Origin: Phycisphaerae bacterium | GTDB lineage: Bacteria; Planctomycetota; Phycisphaerae; Phycisphaerales; SM1A02 | DNA length: 64,000 bases | Direction: 5' to 3' | Assembly: GCA_002716385.1 (NCBI GenBank) | Contig: PBAX01000027.1 | Coordinates: 142,388 to 206,387, forward strand | Shown: positions 25,442 to 34,022 of the stretch, piece by piece | Position numbering within the stretch: the stretch's first letter is position 1 | Layout: each line of letters begins with the position of its first letter | The notes under the pieces: generated by a model | Seen by the model: only the letters and a program-made list of their open reading frames with translations | What the model was told of the DNA's origin: nothing | Database searches by the model: none | Program-made: the position numbers and the translations under genes

Positions 25442-26349
25442 GCGGCATCCAACCGAAGATCACTGTGCTGATGGGCGGCCCGGATGGCGAACATGATGTC
25501 AGTCTGGCCTCTGGTCGATCCGTCGCGGCCGCATTAGTCGAAGCCGGATTCGATCAGGTGACCGAACATGTGATCGAAAGACGACCGCTCGAACACCTCG
25601 ATGACATTCCGGGCGATGTCCTCTTCCCGGTCCTTCATGGACCATGGGGCGAAGGTGGCCCATTGCAGCAACTGCTTGAACATGATGGGCGACCATTCAT
25701 CGGATGCGATTCGACCGCGGCTGCCGCCGCCATGGACAAGAACCGCACCAAGCTGGTCGCGCGTGAACTCGACATCGCCACACCAGACTGGCAACACATG
25801 CAGGCAGGGGACACCTGCACGCTCGAACCCCCGGTGGTGATCAAGCCCGTCGCGGAAGGATCAAGTCTCGATCTGCACATCGCCAACACCATCGTCGAAC
25901 GGGATGTGGCCATTTCGCGGGTATTGACCCATGGTGAATACGTGATGGCCGAGACCTTCATCGACGGTCGGGAATTGACCGTGGGCATCATCGATGGCAG
26001 CCCACTCGCGATCATCGAGATCAAGCCCGCTTCAGGCGTCTACGACTACGAAGCCAAGTATCAGCGTGACGACACGCAATATCTGGTCGAACCGGATCTC
26101 GATGATGACATCGAAAGGACCCTCAAGGACGCCGCTGTCAGGATCTACAACGGCCTGAAGGTGCGGCATCTGGCCCGAGTCGATTTCCTTCTGGCACAGA
26201 ACGATCCCTGGCTGCTCGAAGTCAACACCATGCCTGGATTCACGAAGCAATCCCTCCTTCCAAAGGCGGCGGCGGCCAGTGGCCTCCCCATGCCCGAACT
26301 GTGCCGATCGCTGATCGAGCTGGCGTTGGCTGACGCCCCCACCAGCTGA
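25438..26349 (+). CDS. ddl: D-alanine--D-alanine ligase
   Basis: 303 residues of the ATP-grasp superfamily. The N-terminus VLMGGPDGEHDVSLASGRSV has the typical Ddl glycine-rich loop, followed by FPVLHGPWGEGG, the PVVIKPVAEGSSLDLHI ATP-binding strand, ETFIDGRELTVGII and the metal-binding end WLLEVNTMPGFTKQSLLPKA. It makes the D-Ala-D-Ala dipeptide for the stem peptide. It overlaps murB by four bases and precedes ftsQ by 76 bases, the same gene order as in many dcw clusters. Confidence 0.95.
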   Translation: MSGIQPKITVLMGGPDGEHDVSLASGRSVAAALVEAGFDQVTEHVIERRPLEHLDDIPGDVLFPVLHGPWGEGGPLQQLLEHDGRPFIGCDSTAAAAAMDKNRTKLVARELDIATPDWQHMQAGDTCTLEPPVVIKPVAEGSSLDLHIANTIVERDVAISRVLTHGEYVMAETFIDGRELTVGIIDGSPLAIIEIKPASGVYDYEAKYQRDDTQYLVEPDLDDDIERTLKDAAVRIYNGLKVRHLARVDFLLAQNDPWLLEVNTMPGFTKQSLLPKAAAASGLPMPELCRSLIELALADAPTS

Positions 26350-26425
26350 ACCAGGTCCACCAATCCCATCCTCAATGGGCCATGTCTCAAGGGGCCCGCC
26401 CCTGGAAGCCGATGATGGTTCGAGC

Positions 26426-27307
26426 ATGGCACCAAGAAGATCAAACAAGGCAGGCGGCACGATCTCGAACTGGAAACGAGTCCTCAAGGCATCGCCAACT
26501 GCGATCCGGGAATGGTCCACCACCAGAACCGGTCGCTACACATGGCTGACGACAGGTGTTCTGGCCGCCATCATCTGCTTCACAGCCTTGATCCCGGTAC
26601 TCGCCAGACGAGTCGAGAAGCCGGTCGACACCGTAACCGTCACCTTCAGCCAGGTACCGCATTGGGCCGCGCCCACGATCGTGGACCATCTGTGTGAACT
26701 GGCCGGTACGCAACTGACCGGAACACCCCTTTCGCGGGCCGACCTTCAGGCGACCCGGGAGGAACTGCTCGAATCGGGCTTCTTCAACGAGGTCAGTCAG
26801 GTTCGCCGAATCGGCCCCTCGGAAGTCGTCATCGACGCCTCGCTCGTGACGCCACTGGCCCGTGTACGTGACCAGAACGGACAGGCCCTGATCGATACTC
26901 ACGGAAGACTCATGCCACCGGGATGCGGTGTGGCCGGCAACGTGCATGTCGTCACCATCGAGAACCCTCGCTACGGAAGACCAGATCGCCCAGGCGACAT
27001 CTGGAGCGGAGGCGATCTGGCGGCCGCCCTTCGAGTCCTGCATCACATCTCGGACGCACCCTGGATCACTCAGGTCGAGGCGATCGATCTCTCCAGATAT
27101 CCGGCCAACGGCAACCTCGTGCTCATAAGCGACAATGCCAGCCGCATCGTGTGGGGCTCCGCACCGGGCAATGAAAAGGCCATGGAATCCCTGCTTGATC
27201 GAAAGATCGCGAGACTCGATCGACTCCATCGATTGTCCGGGCGAATCGATCAATATCATCCAGGCGAAATCGACATCACCGATGCCTCGCTCGTGGTCAA
27301 GCGTTGA
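26426..27307 (+). CDS. ftsQ: FtsQ/DivIB-like cell division protein
   Basis: 293 residues: a basic cytoplasmic N-terminus, one transmembrane helix (WLTTGVLAAIICFTALIPVL, about 40-59), then a periplasmic POTRA-like domain (LSRADLQATREELLESGFFN, VSQVRRIGPSEVVIDASLV) and a beta domain. The layout and the position directly after murC-murB-ddl support FtsQ, which links the divisome to wall synthesis. Sequence similarity is weak, as usual for FtsQ. The start at MAPRRSNK is chosen because 17 further upstream codons encode unlikely sequence. The next gene starts on TTG overlapping its stop. ftsA and ftsZ do not follow. Confidence 0.75.
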   Translation: MAPRRSNKAGGTISNWKRVLKASPTAIREWSTTRTGRYTWLTTGVLAAIICFTALIPVLARRVEKPVDTVTVTFSQVPHWAAPTIVDHLCELAGTQLTGTPLSRADLQATREELLESGFFNEVSQVRRIGPSEVVIDASLVTPLARVRDQNGQALIDTHGRLMPPGCGVAGNVHVVTIENPRYGRPDRPGDIWSGGDLAAALRVLHHISDAPWITQVEAIDLSRYPANGNLVLISDNASRIVWGSAPGNEKAMESLLDRKIARLDRLHRLSGRIDQYHPGEIDITDASLVVKR

Positions 27308-27990
27308 AACGCCATCTGGTTCCCGTATCGGGTTCCCCGTACATCATCCAAAGACTGCTTGTGTTCTGCGGCTCCTGCTGGCTGCTGGCGTCATGGATCA
27401 TGGTGATCGGCCTGAGGCAACCGATGCTGCCGACCACGCAGACCTGGCTTCCAGGCGTGCGGATGATGCTGATCATGTCCGCCATCGGACTCGTGGTCGT
27501 CTGGCCGATGGCCGCCCTCTCGACCAGTCGTGACGTTCCACCGCGAACGACACTCAGACATACGGTCATTCTCCTGATTACCGCTCAACTGATCACCTGG
27601 CCATCCGGCTTCGTGACGACGTGGCTGTTCTCCAGAACAGCGTTGATCGCGATCACACTCACAGGATGGGGATTGTTGGCGGGCGTCATCACGGCATGGG
27701 GAAGATCTCGAGCCCGATTCTGGCCTAGAAGCATCTCCATGCTCATCTGTCTGATGCTCACCATCGTCTCCCCCATTCTGGTTCTCATGGATGAGTCCAT
27801 ACGATCAGCCATTCCATTCAGTCCATTGACCAGCCTGTGGTATCTCGCTGGCGGTGGCCTGTACGACACAACGAGTCGTGAATGGATCGCCGGGCTGGCC
27901 CCATGGCTGATCGCATTGGCAAGCTGGCCGTTGATCTCCCGAGCTGGCGGTTGCCCTGAACAGCCCAAGGCAGGACACTGGCGGACATGA
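27304..27990 (+). CDS. Polytopic membrane protein of unknown function
   Basis: 228 residues with about six hydrophobic segments (for example LLVFCGSCWLLASWIMVIGL, MMLIMSAIGLVVVWPMAAL and WIAGLAPWLIALASWPLI). I do not recognise a family and see no catalytic motif. It starts on TTG overlapping the ftsQ stop codon (27304-27307) and is overlapped by the cardiolipin synthase ATG (27987-27990), so it is translated in one unit with both. The position suggests a role in envelope or division, perhaps in place of a classical dcw gene; this is inference. Confidence 0.7.
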   Translation: MKRHLVPVSGSPYIIQRLLVFCGSCWLLASWIMVIGLRQPMLPTTQTWLPGVRMMLIMSAIGLVVVWPMAALSTSRDVPPRTTLRHTVILLITAQLITWPSGFVTTWLFSRTALIAITLTGWGLLAGVITAWGRSRARFWPRSISMLICLMLTIVSPILVLMDESIRSAIPFSPLTSLWYLAGGGLYDTTSREWIAGLAPWLIALASWPLISRAGGCPEQPKAGHWRT

Positions 27991-29435
27991 CCCATCTGGT
28001 GATTCTCTATTCACTGCTCATTGTCGACATCGCGATCTTCTTCGTGCTTCTGGTGCACATCCTCCTCAGAAGAAGGGGAACCAGCGAGACTCGACTGGCG
28101 TGGATGATCTTCATCATTCTGGTCCCCTATCTGGGCGCCTTGATCTATCTGATGGTGGGCGGCATCTATGTGGGCCGTCGATACAGGGATTTCAAGAAGG
28201 GCAAGCACTCGAAGCTCGATTTCGTGGAACATCCGGACCTGGCCGATCTGGCCGACATCGAACCGACCACACCCTCTCCCTATCGCCGTGTCTTCACTCT
28301 GGCCGAGAACCTCTGCCAGTCAGATCTGGTCGGGGGCAACAATCTCGAACTGAAAGGCAATACGTCCGACTTCCTCGAACGACTCTACGATGACATCGAC
28401 TCGGCCAGCGAAACGGTGCACCTTCTGACCTACATCTACCTAACCGACTCGACCGGGAAGCGGGTTGCCGAAGCACTCTGCGCCGCTGCTGCACGTGGTG
28501 TCACCTGCCGGTTGCTGGTGGACTCGCTCGGATCCAGAGCGTTTCTCAAGTCCGACCTCCGCAACAAGCTGGATGCCTGCGGTGTCAAGGTCGTCGAGGC
28601 CCTACCGGCCAGTCTCCTGCGCATCGGTTCGGCGAGGATCGACCTGCGCAATCACCGCAAGATCATCGTGATCGACAACACCACAGGCTATTTGGGGAGT
28701 CAGAACATCGCCGACCCGGCCTTCGCCCCCAAGGCGAAGTACGCACCCTGGATCGACTGCATGGTTCGGATCCAGGGACCGGCCGTTCATGATCTGCAGA
28801 GACTCTTCCTGGAGGATTGGTATCTGGATACGGGTGAAGCGAATACCCGGATGCTCGAGACCATTCCACATGTGCAGAAGGACGGCGCAGATGTGCAGAT
28901 CATCGAGAACGGACCCCAGCAAGTGGGCAGCGAGACTTTCAGTCTGGTGCTCCAGTCGTGCTTTCACGTCGCGACCGAGGAGATCATCCTCACCACTCCC
29001 TACTTCGTTCCCGATGTCGCCACCGAATCAGCGATGCATGCCGCGGCTCGGCGTGGTGTCGATACCACCCTGATACTTCCACAGCGAAACGATTCCAGAC
29101 TGGTCTCACTGGCCAGCCGAAGTCACTACGAACAGCTGCTTGAAGCAGGTGTGAAGATTCGTCATTTCACCAGTGGACTTCTCCATGCCAAGACACTGAC
29201 CGTGGATCGCCAACTCTTCCTGGTGGGCTCCGCGAATCTGGACAGACGCAGCATGGAACTCAATTTCGAAGCCAACATGCTCGGCTGGAGCCCCGACTTC
29301 GCCGGCCAATTGAGACTGCTTCAGAAGTCGTATGCCAACGACTCCGTCGAGGTCGATGCCCAGAAATGGCTGGATGCCCCTTGGTACAGGCGTCTGGCCA
29401 GAAATGCCGCTGGAATGCTCAGCCCACTCCTCTGA
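27987..29435 (+). CDS. cls: Cardiolipin synthase (phospholipase D family)
   Basis: 482 residues. Two N-terminal transmembrane helices (about 3-27 and 37-60) precede two phospholipase D domains with HKD motifs HRKIIVID (223-230, followed by GYLGSQN) and HAKTLTVD (400-407, followed by LVGSANLD). The enzyme joins two phosphatidylglycerol molecules into cardiolipin at the inner membrane. Length and plan match ClsA-type enzymes. It ends the plus-strand cluster that begins with murC; 133 bases separate it from the next gene. Confidence 0.93.
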   Translation: MTHLVILYSLLIVDIAIFFVLLVHILLRRRGTSETRLAWMIFIILVPYLGALIYLMVGGIYVGRRYRDFKKGKHSKLDFVEHPDLADLADIEPTTPSPYRRVFTLAENLCQSDLVGGNNLELKGNTSDFLERLYDDIDSASETVHLLTYIYLTDSTGKRVAEALCAAAARGVTCRLLVDSLGSRAFLKSDLRNKLDACGVKVVEALPASLLRIGSARIDLRNHRKIIVIDNTTGYLGSQNIADPAFAPKAKYAPWIDCMVRIQGPAVHDLQRLFLEDWYLDTGEANTRMLETIPHVQKDGADVQIIENGPQQVGSETFSLVLQSCFHVATEEIILTTPYFVPDVATESAMHAAARRGVDTTLILPQRNDSRLVSLASRSHYEQLLEAGVKIRHFTSGLLHAKTLTVDRQLFLVGSANLDRRSMELNFEANMLGWSPDFAGQLRLLQKSYANDSVEVDAQKWLDAPWYRRLARNAAGMLSPLL

Positions 29436-29475
29436 GGCCGTCTGGAGCTATAAAAACGCCTGTCCTTCCGCTCCC

Positions 29476-29503
29476 TTGAAAGCTGCAAGCCCTTGACTAT
29501 ACT
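29476..29503 (+). promoter_or_regulatory. Sigma-70-type promoter of the PEP-CTERM-like gene
   Basis: TTGAAA (29476-29481), a 16-base spacer and TATACT (29498-29503), close to consensus. The transcript would begin near 29510, about 60 bases before the ATG at 29569. Confidence 0.6.
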
Positions 29504-29568
29504 TGCCTTCGAGCAATCGGCCTGCACGGGACGAGGGCTTGATGAGGAAGAAGGAAGAAGGAAACTCC

Positions 29569-30306
29569 ATGAGTGCACCAAGGCACTGGTTTGCTGGCGC
29601 AACCATCGCGTTGACAAGCAGTTCGCTCCTTGCAGCGGGCTCGGCTCAATTCGTCGCCTGGAATGGTACCGAGGTGAACATCGCCTCTGGTGAGTTCGTC
29701 GACATACTGGAGAACAGCGGCAATGCCTTCTCCCTGGATGACATGAATCGTGTCAACGAGGAACTTCAGTCACAGGGCATTTCAACCCAGGACAAGATCA
29801 ATGTGTTTCTCACCGAAACCGCCGCAGGGCTGACCATCGTGACGATGCTCGGTGGCGTTGAAACACCCGATTCCTCCGGCCCGACCACAGCCGTGTCGAC
29901 AACGGCATTCGTTCCGGGAACCGCCGGTTGGCAATACAACGCGGATGCCGGCGGCAGCTTCGATGCCGTACCACTGGGTGATACGACCGTGCTCAGCGGT
30001 CTCTTTCAATGGGAATCGGGCGTGAACTCGGCCGCCATGGCCGCTTCCAATCTGGCTGTTGGTGATACTGGAAGCTACCAGTTCAACGAATTCCAGCAAG
30101 GCGGGCTTTCCACCAACAACACGATCCAATTGCTCACCAGCGAAGGTGGCGTATGGTCAGTGGCCCAGAGCTTCGATTTCGATCCTGCAGAGGATGGCGG
30201 GCTCGACTTCCAGTACTTCGACTTCGCGATCACCGACATTCCCGCTCCTGGCGGGCTCGTGATCATGATGTTCGCGGCCAATGGCCTGCGCAGAAGACGC
30301 CGCTGA
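29569..30306 (+). CDS. Exported protein with PEP-CTERM-like C-terminal sorting tail
   Basis: 245 residues. A signal peptide (FAGATIALTSSSLLAAGSA) leads a beta-rich body that I cannot assign. The last 21 residues form a sorting-type tail: a Pro-Ala-Pro-Gly motif, a hydrophobic helix (GGLVIMMFAANGL) and five or more Arg at the stop. Such tails are cut and processed by exosortase-like enzymes or a relative; none is encoded here. The start at 29569 is set by AAGGAA a few bases upstream and by the signal peptide; the frame is open to 29503. A DNA methyltransferase gene follows 23 bases later. Confidence 0.8.
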   Translation: MSAPRHWFAGATIALTSSSLLAAGSAQFVAWNGTEVNIASGEFVDILENSGNAFSLDDMNRVNEELQSQGISTQDKINVFLTETAAGLTIVTMLGGVETPDSSGPTTAVSTTAFVPGTAGWQYNADAGGSFDAVPLGDTTVLSGLFQWESGVNSAAMAASNLAVGDTGSYQFNEFQQGGLSTNNTIQLLTSEGGVWSVAQSFDFDPAEDGGLDFQYFDFAITDIPAPGGLVIMMFAANGLRRRRR

Positions 30307-30329
30307 ACCCATCCGATAGCATTGCGAAC

Positions 30330-31079
30330 GTGCCTGTCACACTTCATAACGGTGATTGCCTGGAGGTCCTGCAGCAACTGGAACCGCTCGAGGTGGATCT
30401 TGTCTACATGGATCCACCCTTCGGTGTCGGACGGAGGATGGCGGGCCGTGATGGCACTCGGTTCGATGACCTGCTGGAGGATCCGGCAGACTACATGGCC
30501 TTCATGAGACCAAGACTCGAATCCGTCCTTCGACATCTTCATGAAGATGGAATCATCCTGCTTCATTGCGATTGGCGACAAGTCCACCATCTTCGTCTGG
30601 CGCTGGATGAACTGATGGGACGCGATGCCTTCGTCAACCAGCTTGTCTGGAGATATGGACTTGGTGGTTCGTCACCTCGGCGCTTCGCCAGGAAACATGA
30701 CGACATCCTCTTCTATGCAAGAAGCCAGTCCTACCACTTCAAGCCGCCGCTGGTACCCGCAACCAGTCAACGACTCAAGGGCCAGATGAAGAAGGCGACT
30801 GATGTACTGGATATTCCAGCCATCAACAACATGGCCCATGAACGGACCGGGTGGCCGACGCAGAAACCAATCGCCTTGCTGAAACTGCTCATCGAGGCGT
30901 GTTGCCCGGAATCGGGACACGTGCTCGATCCGTTCTGTGGATCCGGCACCACGCTGGTGGCCGCTGCCGACACTGGACGAAACGCCACCGGCATCGATCT
31001 ATCCGAAGAAGCGCTGCGGCTCACCCGCCAACGACTCGCCGAATGCGAGGAGACGATCAGCAAGGCCCCCAGCCGTTGA
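30330..31079 (+). CDS. Solitary DNA methyltransferase (N6-adenine or N4-cytosine, beta-class order)
   Basis: 249 residues from a GTG start. The catalytic motif IV DPPF is near the N-terminus (28-31, VYMDPPFG) and the SAM-binding motif I, DPFCGSGTT, near the C-terminus (200-208), followed by GIDLSEEALRLTRQRL. This order (IV, target recognition region, I) defines beta-class amino-methyltransferases, the class of CcrM and many restriction-system enzymes. No endonuclease or specificity gene is adjacent, so it looks like an orphan regulatory methylase. Its last 23 bases overlap the convergent tagged gene. The start is uncertain: no Shine-Dalgarno is seen, and coupling to the preceding gene is possible. 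Confidence 0.85.
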   Translation: MPVTLHNGDCLEVLQQLEPLEVDLVYMDPPFGVGRRMAGRDGTRFDDLLEDPADYMAFMRPRLESVLRHLHEDGIILLHCDWRQVHHLRLALDELMGRDAFVNQLVWRYGLGGSSPRRFARKHDDILFYARSQSYHFKPPLVPATSQRLKGQMKKATDVLDIPAINNMAHERTGWPTQKPIALLKLLIEACCPESGHVLDPFCGSGTTLVAAADTGRNATGIDLSEEALRLTRQRLAECEETISKAPSR

Positions 31080-32559
31080 TGACCTTGAGGACGTCATCGA
31101 CGTCCGAATCGCCATCTCCATCCGCATCACCACTGCCGTCCGTGTTGCCGTAGCTGGAGAGGACCTCGAGCACGTCGTCGACGTCAACCACTCCATCGCC
31201 ATCAAGATCACCCGGACACGGATCGGACGGATCACAGGCATCGACATCCGAGCAGTTCGATCCAGGACCACCCCAGAGGCCTCCGAAGAGTAGACATGTC
31301 TCCTCATCGAACTCGAAGCAATCCGCGGTATCTGGGCAGCACCATCCCTCCGGGGCGGGACACTCGATGATGTCACAGCTGGTGCCATCGCCTTGGAACT
31401 CGCCATCGAAGGCCGCACAGGCCTCGGGGCTGACATCCGGAACACAGTTGCCCTCGAGCGTGCAACAGGCACCCTCTGGAAAACAGACCACGTCGGCACA
31501 GGTGTTTCCGATCAGGAAGGTTCCATTGAAAGCCGTGCACTGCAACTCGGTCACGCCGTCGACACAGGCTCCGGTCGAGGGAACGCAGCAGGCACCCTGT
31601 GGATCGGGGCAATCGACATCCGCGCAGGTTGTGAGTTCACCCTGGAAGACGCCCGACAGGGCATCGCACTGCAGTTCGGTCGTTTCCAGGCAGGTTCCAT
31701 CCAGTTTGCAGCAGGCACCTTCGGACTCTCCACAGTTGAATGGCGTGACGGTTGCATTCATCACCCAATCTCCACTTGGAGTGCAGATGCCGGGCAACGC
31801 CTGGAAAGTCGACCAAGTATTGCCGCAGATGCAGAATGCACCATCGACAAGCTCGATCCAGTTGCCCGCCGGCGATGCGAGCCCGCTGATGTCGGTTGTC
31901 GGAAAGGCGTTCTGGCTCTCTGCTGGTGGTTCCAGACACGGATTGCCCGGTGAATGATGCGAGTCGATTCGAAAGGCCACGGTGAATGTCTGGGAACCAT
32001 TGTCCTGAATGAAGATCTGTTCCGGATCATCCGCAGCGATGCTGAACTGGATGATGGTGCCGGTCGTACCGGGAGGCATGACCAGATGGGGAAGGATCTG
32101 TCCGTCTGACGAGTACTGGGCCACGAGCGATCCATTGTCGGGCGTGCCTGAATACACGAGCACCGACCACTCCGTCGTGGTCTGGACGGTCGCATTGAAG
32201 GTGGCGAAGAGGATCTGTGCACTCTCGAATTTCAGCGGAAAGGCCTGAGGCGGCATCACGAAGGAAACACCGGCGCTTTCCCCCTGCTCGAATCCCGCCT
32301 GCACTGTGTACTGACCGGTACCGAAATCGGAATCCGTATGGGCCAGAACTTCAGGAGGACAGCTTCGGTCCATCGAAGTCCGATTGACGACGACCGGAAG
32401 ATCCGCGTCGGAGGGACGAAGTTCGATGGACATGACATCGATGCGATCGAGTCTGGCATCGACTGGATTCAACCTTGATTCCCCTGCCGCCAGATTCAGC
32501 CCGAGAACCGGCGCCAGCAAGGCCGACAGGAGACAAACGCTTCGAACTTGAAGACTCAT
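31057..32559 (-). CDS. Secreted Cys-rich repeat protein with dockerin-like tag
   Basis: 500 residues. A signal peptide (SVCLLSALLAPVLGLNLAAG) is followed by a beta-rich domain of about 230 residues of unknown fold. Residues about 282-430 contain four copies of a 38-residue, six-cysteine module that opens GACC or GWCC and closes with C-x3-C (GACCKLDGTC, GACCVPSTGAC, GACCTLEGNC, GWCCPDTADC). The final 55 residues are the paired dockerin-like tag, ending WGPC at the stop. The same module occurs in the two proteases at 59682 and 62493. Cysteines are probably disulfide-bonded outside the cell. It overlaps the methyltransferase gene tail to tail. Confidence 0.85.
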   Translation of the reverse strand: MSLQVRSVCLLSALLAPVLGLNLAAGESRLNPVDARLDRIDVMSIELRPSDADLPVVVNRTSMDRSCPPEVLAHTDSDFGTGQYTVQAGFEQGESAGVSFVMPPQAFPLKFESAQILFATFNATVQTTTEWSVLVYSGTPDNGSLVAQYSSDGQILPHLVMPPGTTGTIIQFSIAADDPEQIFIQDNGSQTFTVAFRIDSHHSPGNPCLEPPAESQNAFPTTDISGLASPAGNWIELVDGAFCICGNTWSTFQALPGICTPSGDWVMNATVTPFNCGESEGACCKLDGTCLETTELQCDALSGVFQGELTTCADVDCPDPQGACCVPSTGACVDGVTELQCTAFNGTFLIGNTCADVVCFPEGACCTLEGNCVPDVSPEACAAFDGEFQGDGTSCDIIECPAPEGWCCPDTADCFEFDEETCLLFGGLWGGPGSNCSDVDACDPSDPCPGDLDGDGVVDVDDVLEVLSSYGNTDGSGDADGDGDSDVDDVLKVINGWGPC

Positions 32560-32605
32560 TGAATGGCCATCCCTTCCTGATGATCATTGGTTCGACGACA
32601 CCTCT

Positions 32606-32633
32606 ATTGTGTACTGACAGAGGCCGGTGTCAA
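32606..32633 (-). promoter_or_regulatory. Sigma-70-type promoter of the Cys-rich tagged gene
   Basis: On the minus strand TTGACA (32628-32633), a 16-base spacer and CACAAT (32606-32611). The -35 box overlaps the stop codon of the upstream transporter gene. The leader would be about 40 bases, as for the beta-helix gene, which shares the CACAAT box. Confidence 0.45.
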
Positions 32634-33961
32634 TCAGCAAGTGGCGTAGAGACCACTGCGTTTTGCTCCTCAACCCTGTTTTCAGGATCCCTGAGGAACC
32701 AGGCCACCAGAACGCTCAGCAGTAGAGCCGCGGGGAGGATGAGAAAGGCCTTCTTGAAATCAGTCCCATCAAGCGTCTCGAGGGACTTGCCAGCCGACGC
32801 ACCGCTATCGAGCATGCCGCCGATGAGCCACTGCCCGAATCCAGCCAGAATCATCTGCGTGAAATTCACGAAGGTCATCGCCGTACCACGACTGTGATGA
32901 GGATTGTGTTCCATCGCCAGGGGAAACGCCACGACGACCGTACCGGCGGAGCCACCCAGCAGCAGGAGCAAGACGTACACCAACCAGGGCATGTCCTGTG
33001 GAATCACGAGCAGACCGGCTGAACAGACCAGCCCAACCAGAGTACCGATTCGCAAGTAGGTCGATCGACGGTGCTGACGATCGGAAAGCCAGCCGATCAA
33101 CGGACCGACAACTCCAAGACCGACGAACATCATCGATACGGCTGGACCGGAGGCATCCGTTGAGAAACCCATGGCAACTTCGAGATACCGCACACCCCAG
33201 AGTGCCGCGAATGTTCCGATCGGCAGGTAGACCAGAGCGGTCACCAACGCCAACATCCAGGTCTGACGATTTCGAAGTACACAGGCCATGCCGGAAAGCA
33301 ATCCGCATCCGTGGGTGTCGCGGGCATGACGAACCTGCTCCGTGTACCAGACTGGATTGCGAGGTATGAGCATCCACATCAGAACCGCGATGGCGACCGC
33401 AATGAGCGCGAACAGATTGAAGGCTTCACGCCAGGTGACCTCCTCCAGCAGAAAGCCGAGCAGGGCTTCGGCCGACACCGCACCCAGCATGCCCAGGGCA
33501 GCGGTCACACCCGAGAGCAAGGCGATGCGCCTACCCGGGAACCAGATCGATCCGACATAGACCGTGCCCACATAGGCGAATGCGGAACCGAATCCCATCA
33601 GGAATCTGGCGGTGCCCAGTCCGGTCATGCCGCCGGCAACGGCGAACATGAAGCAGCCCATCGCACAGACAAGAGCCGCGATGGCCATCGGCCATCGCCC
33701 CCCAAGACGGTCCAGCAACAACCCCACCACGAGCTGCATCGGTGCATACGCGTAGTAGTACATACTCATGGTGAAACCGATTTCGGCCGTGTCCACCTTG
33801 AAGTGAGCCTGCAGATCACCCTCGATGACACCCGGCGACACCCGGATCATGAACTCGTAGAGGAAGAAGAGTGCCGGCATCGACCAGGCCAGCCAGGCCT
33901 TGGAACGCCCCCCGGGGTAATCGTTGTGCAGGTCGATTTTCATGCTGGAGCTTGTCGTCAT
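32630..33961 (-). CDS. Major facilitator superfamily transporter
   Basis: About 443 residues with twelve hydrophobic segments. The first helix reads SMPALFFLYEFMIRVSPGVI and is followed by MYYYAYAPMQLVVGLLLDRLGGRW, containing the loop 2-3 motif of MFS carriers. The same phrases recur in the transporter at 56903-58207, showing that the two are paralogues. The substrate is unknown. The start is uncertain: ATG 33961 (TACACT eleven bases upstream) is used; ATG 33943 would remove six residues. Divergent from the ATP-grasp gene. Confidence 0.88.
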   Translation of the reverse strand: MTTSSSMKIDLHNDYPGGRSKAWLAWSMPALFFLYEFMIRVSPGVIEGDLQAHFKVDTAEIGFTMSMYYYAYAPMQLVVGLLLDRLGGRWPMAIAALVCAMGCFMFAVAGGMTGLGTARFLMGFGSAFAYVGTVYVGSIWFPGRRIALLSGVTAALGMLGAVSAEALLGFLLEEVTWREAFNLFALIAVAIAVLMWMLIPRNPVWYTEQVRHARDTHGCGLLSGMACVLRNRQTWMLALVTALVYLPIGTFAALWGVRYLEVAMGFSTDASGPAVSMMFVGLGVVGPLIGWLSDRQHRRSTYLRIGTLVGLVCSAGLLVIPQDMPWLVYVLLLLLGGSAGTVVVAFPLAMEHNPHHSRGTAMTFVNFTQMILAGFGQWLIGGMLDSGASAGKSLETLDGTDFKKAFLILPAALLLSVLVAWFLRDPENRVEEQNAVVSTPLAD

Positions 33962-33972
33962 GAGCAGATGAG

Positions 33973-33978
33973 AGTGTA
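33973..33978 (-). promoter_or_regulatory. -10-like TACACT before the MFS gene
   Basis: TACACT on the minus strand, eleven bases before the ATG at 33961 with no Shine-Dalgarno between. It would give a leader of only a few bases. Same hexamer as before murC, the sigma-54 activator and the O-methyltransferase. Confidence 0.3.
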
Positions 33979-34007
33979 ACGATGCCATGCGTTCGATGTG
34001 GACCGCA

Positions 34008-34013
34008 TAGAAT
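34008..34013 (+). promoter_or_regulatory. -10-like TAGAAT before the ATP-grasp gene
   Basis: TAGAAT, five of six matches to TATAAT, nine bases before the ATG at 34023. No Shine-Dalgarno is visible, which fits a leaderless mRNA. Confidence 0.35.
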
Positions 34014-34022
34014 CATCGAATA

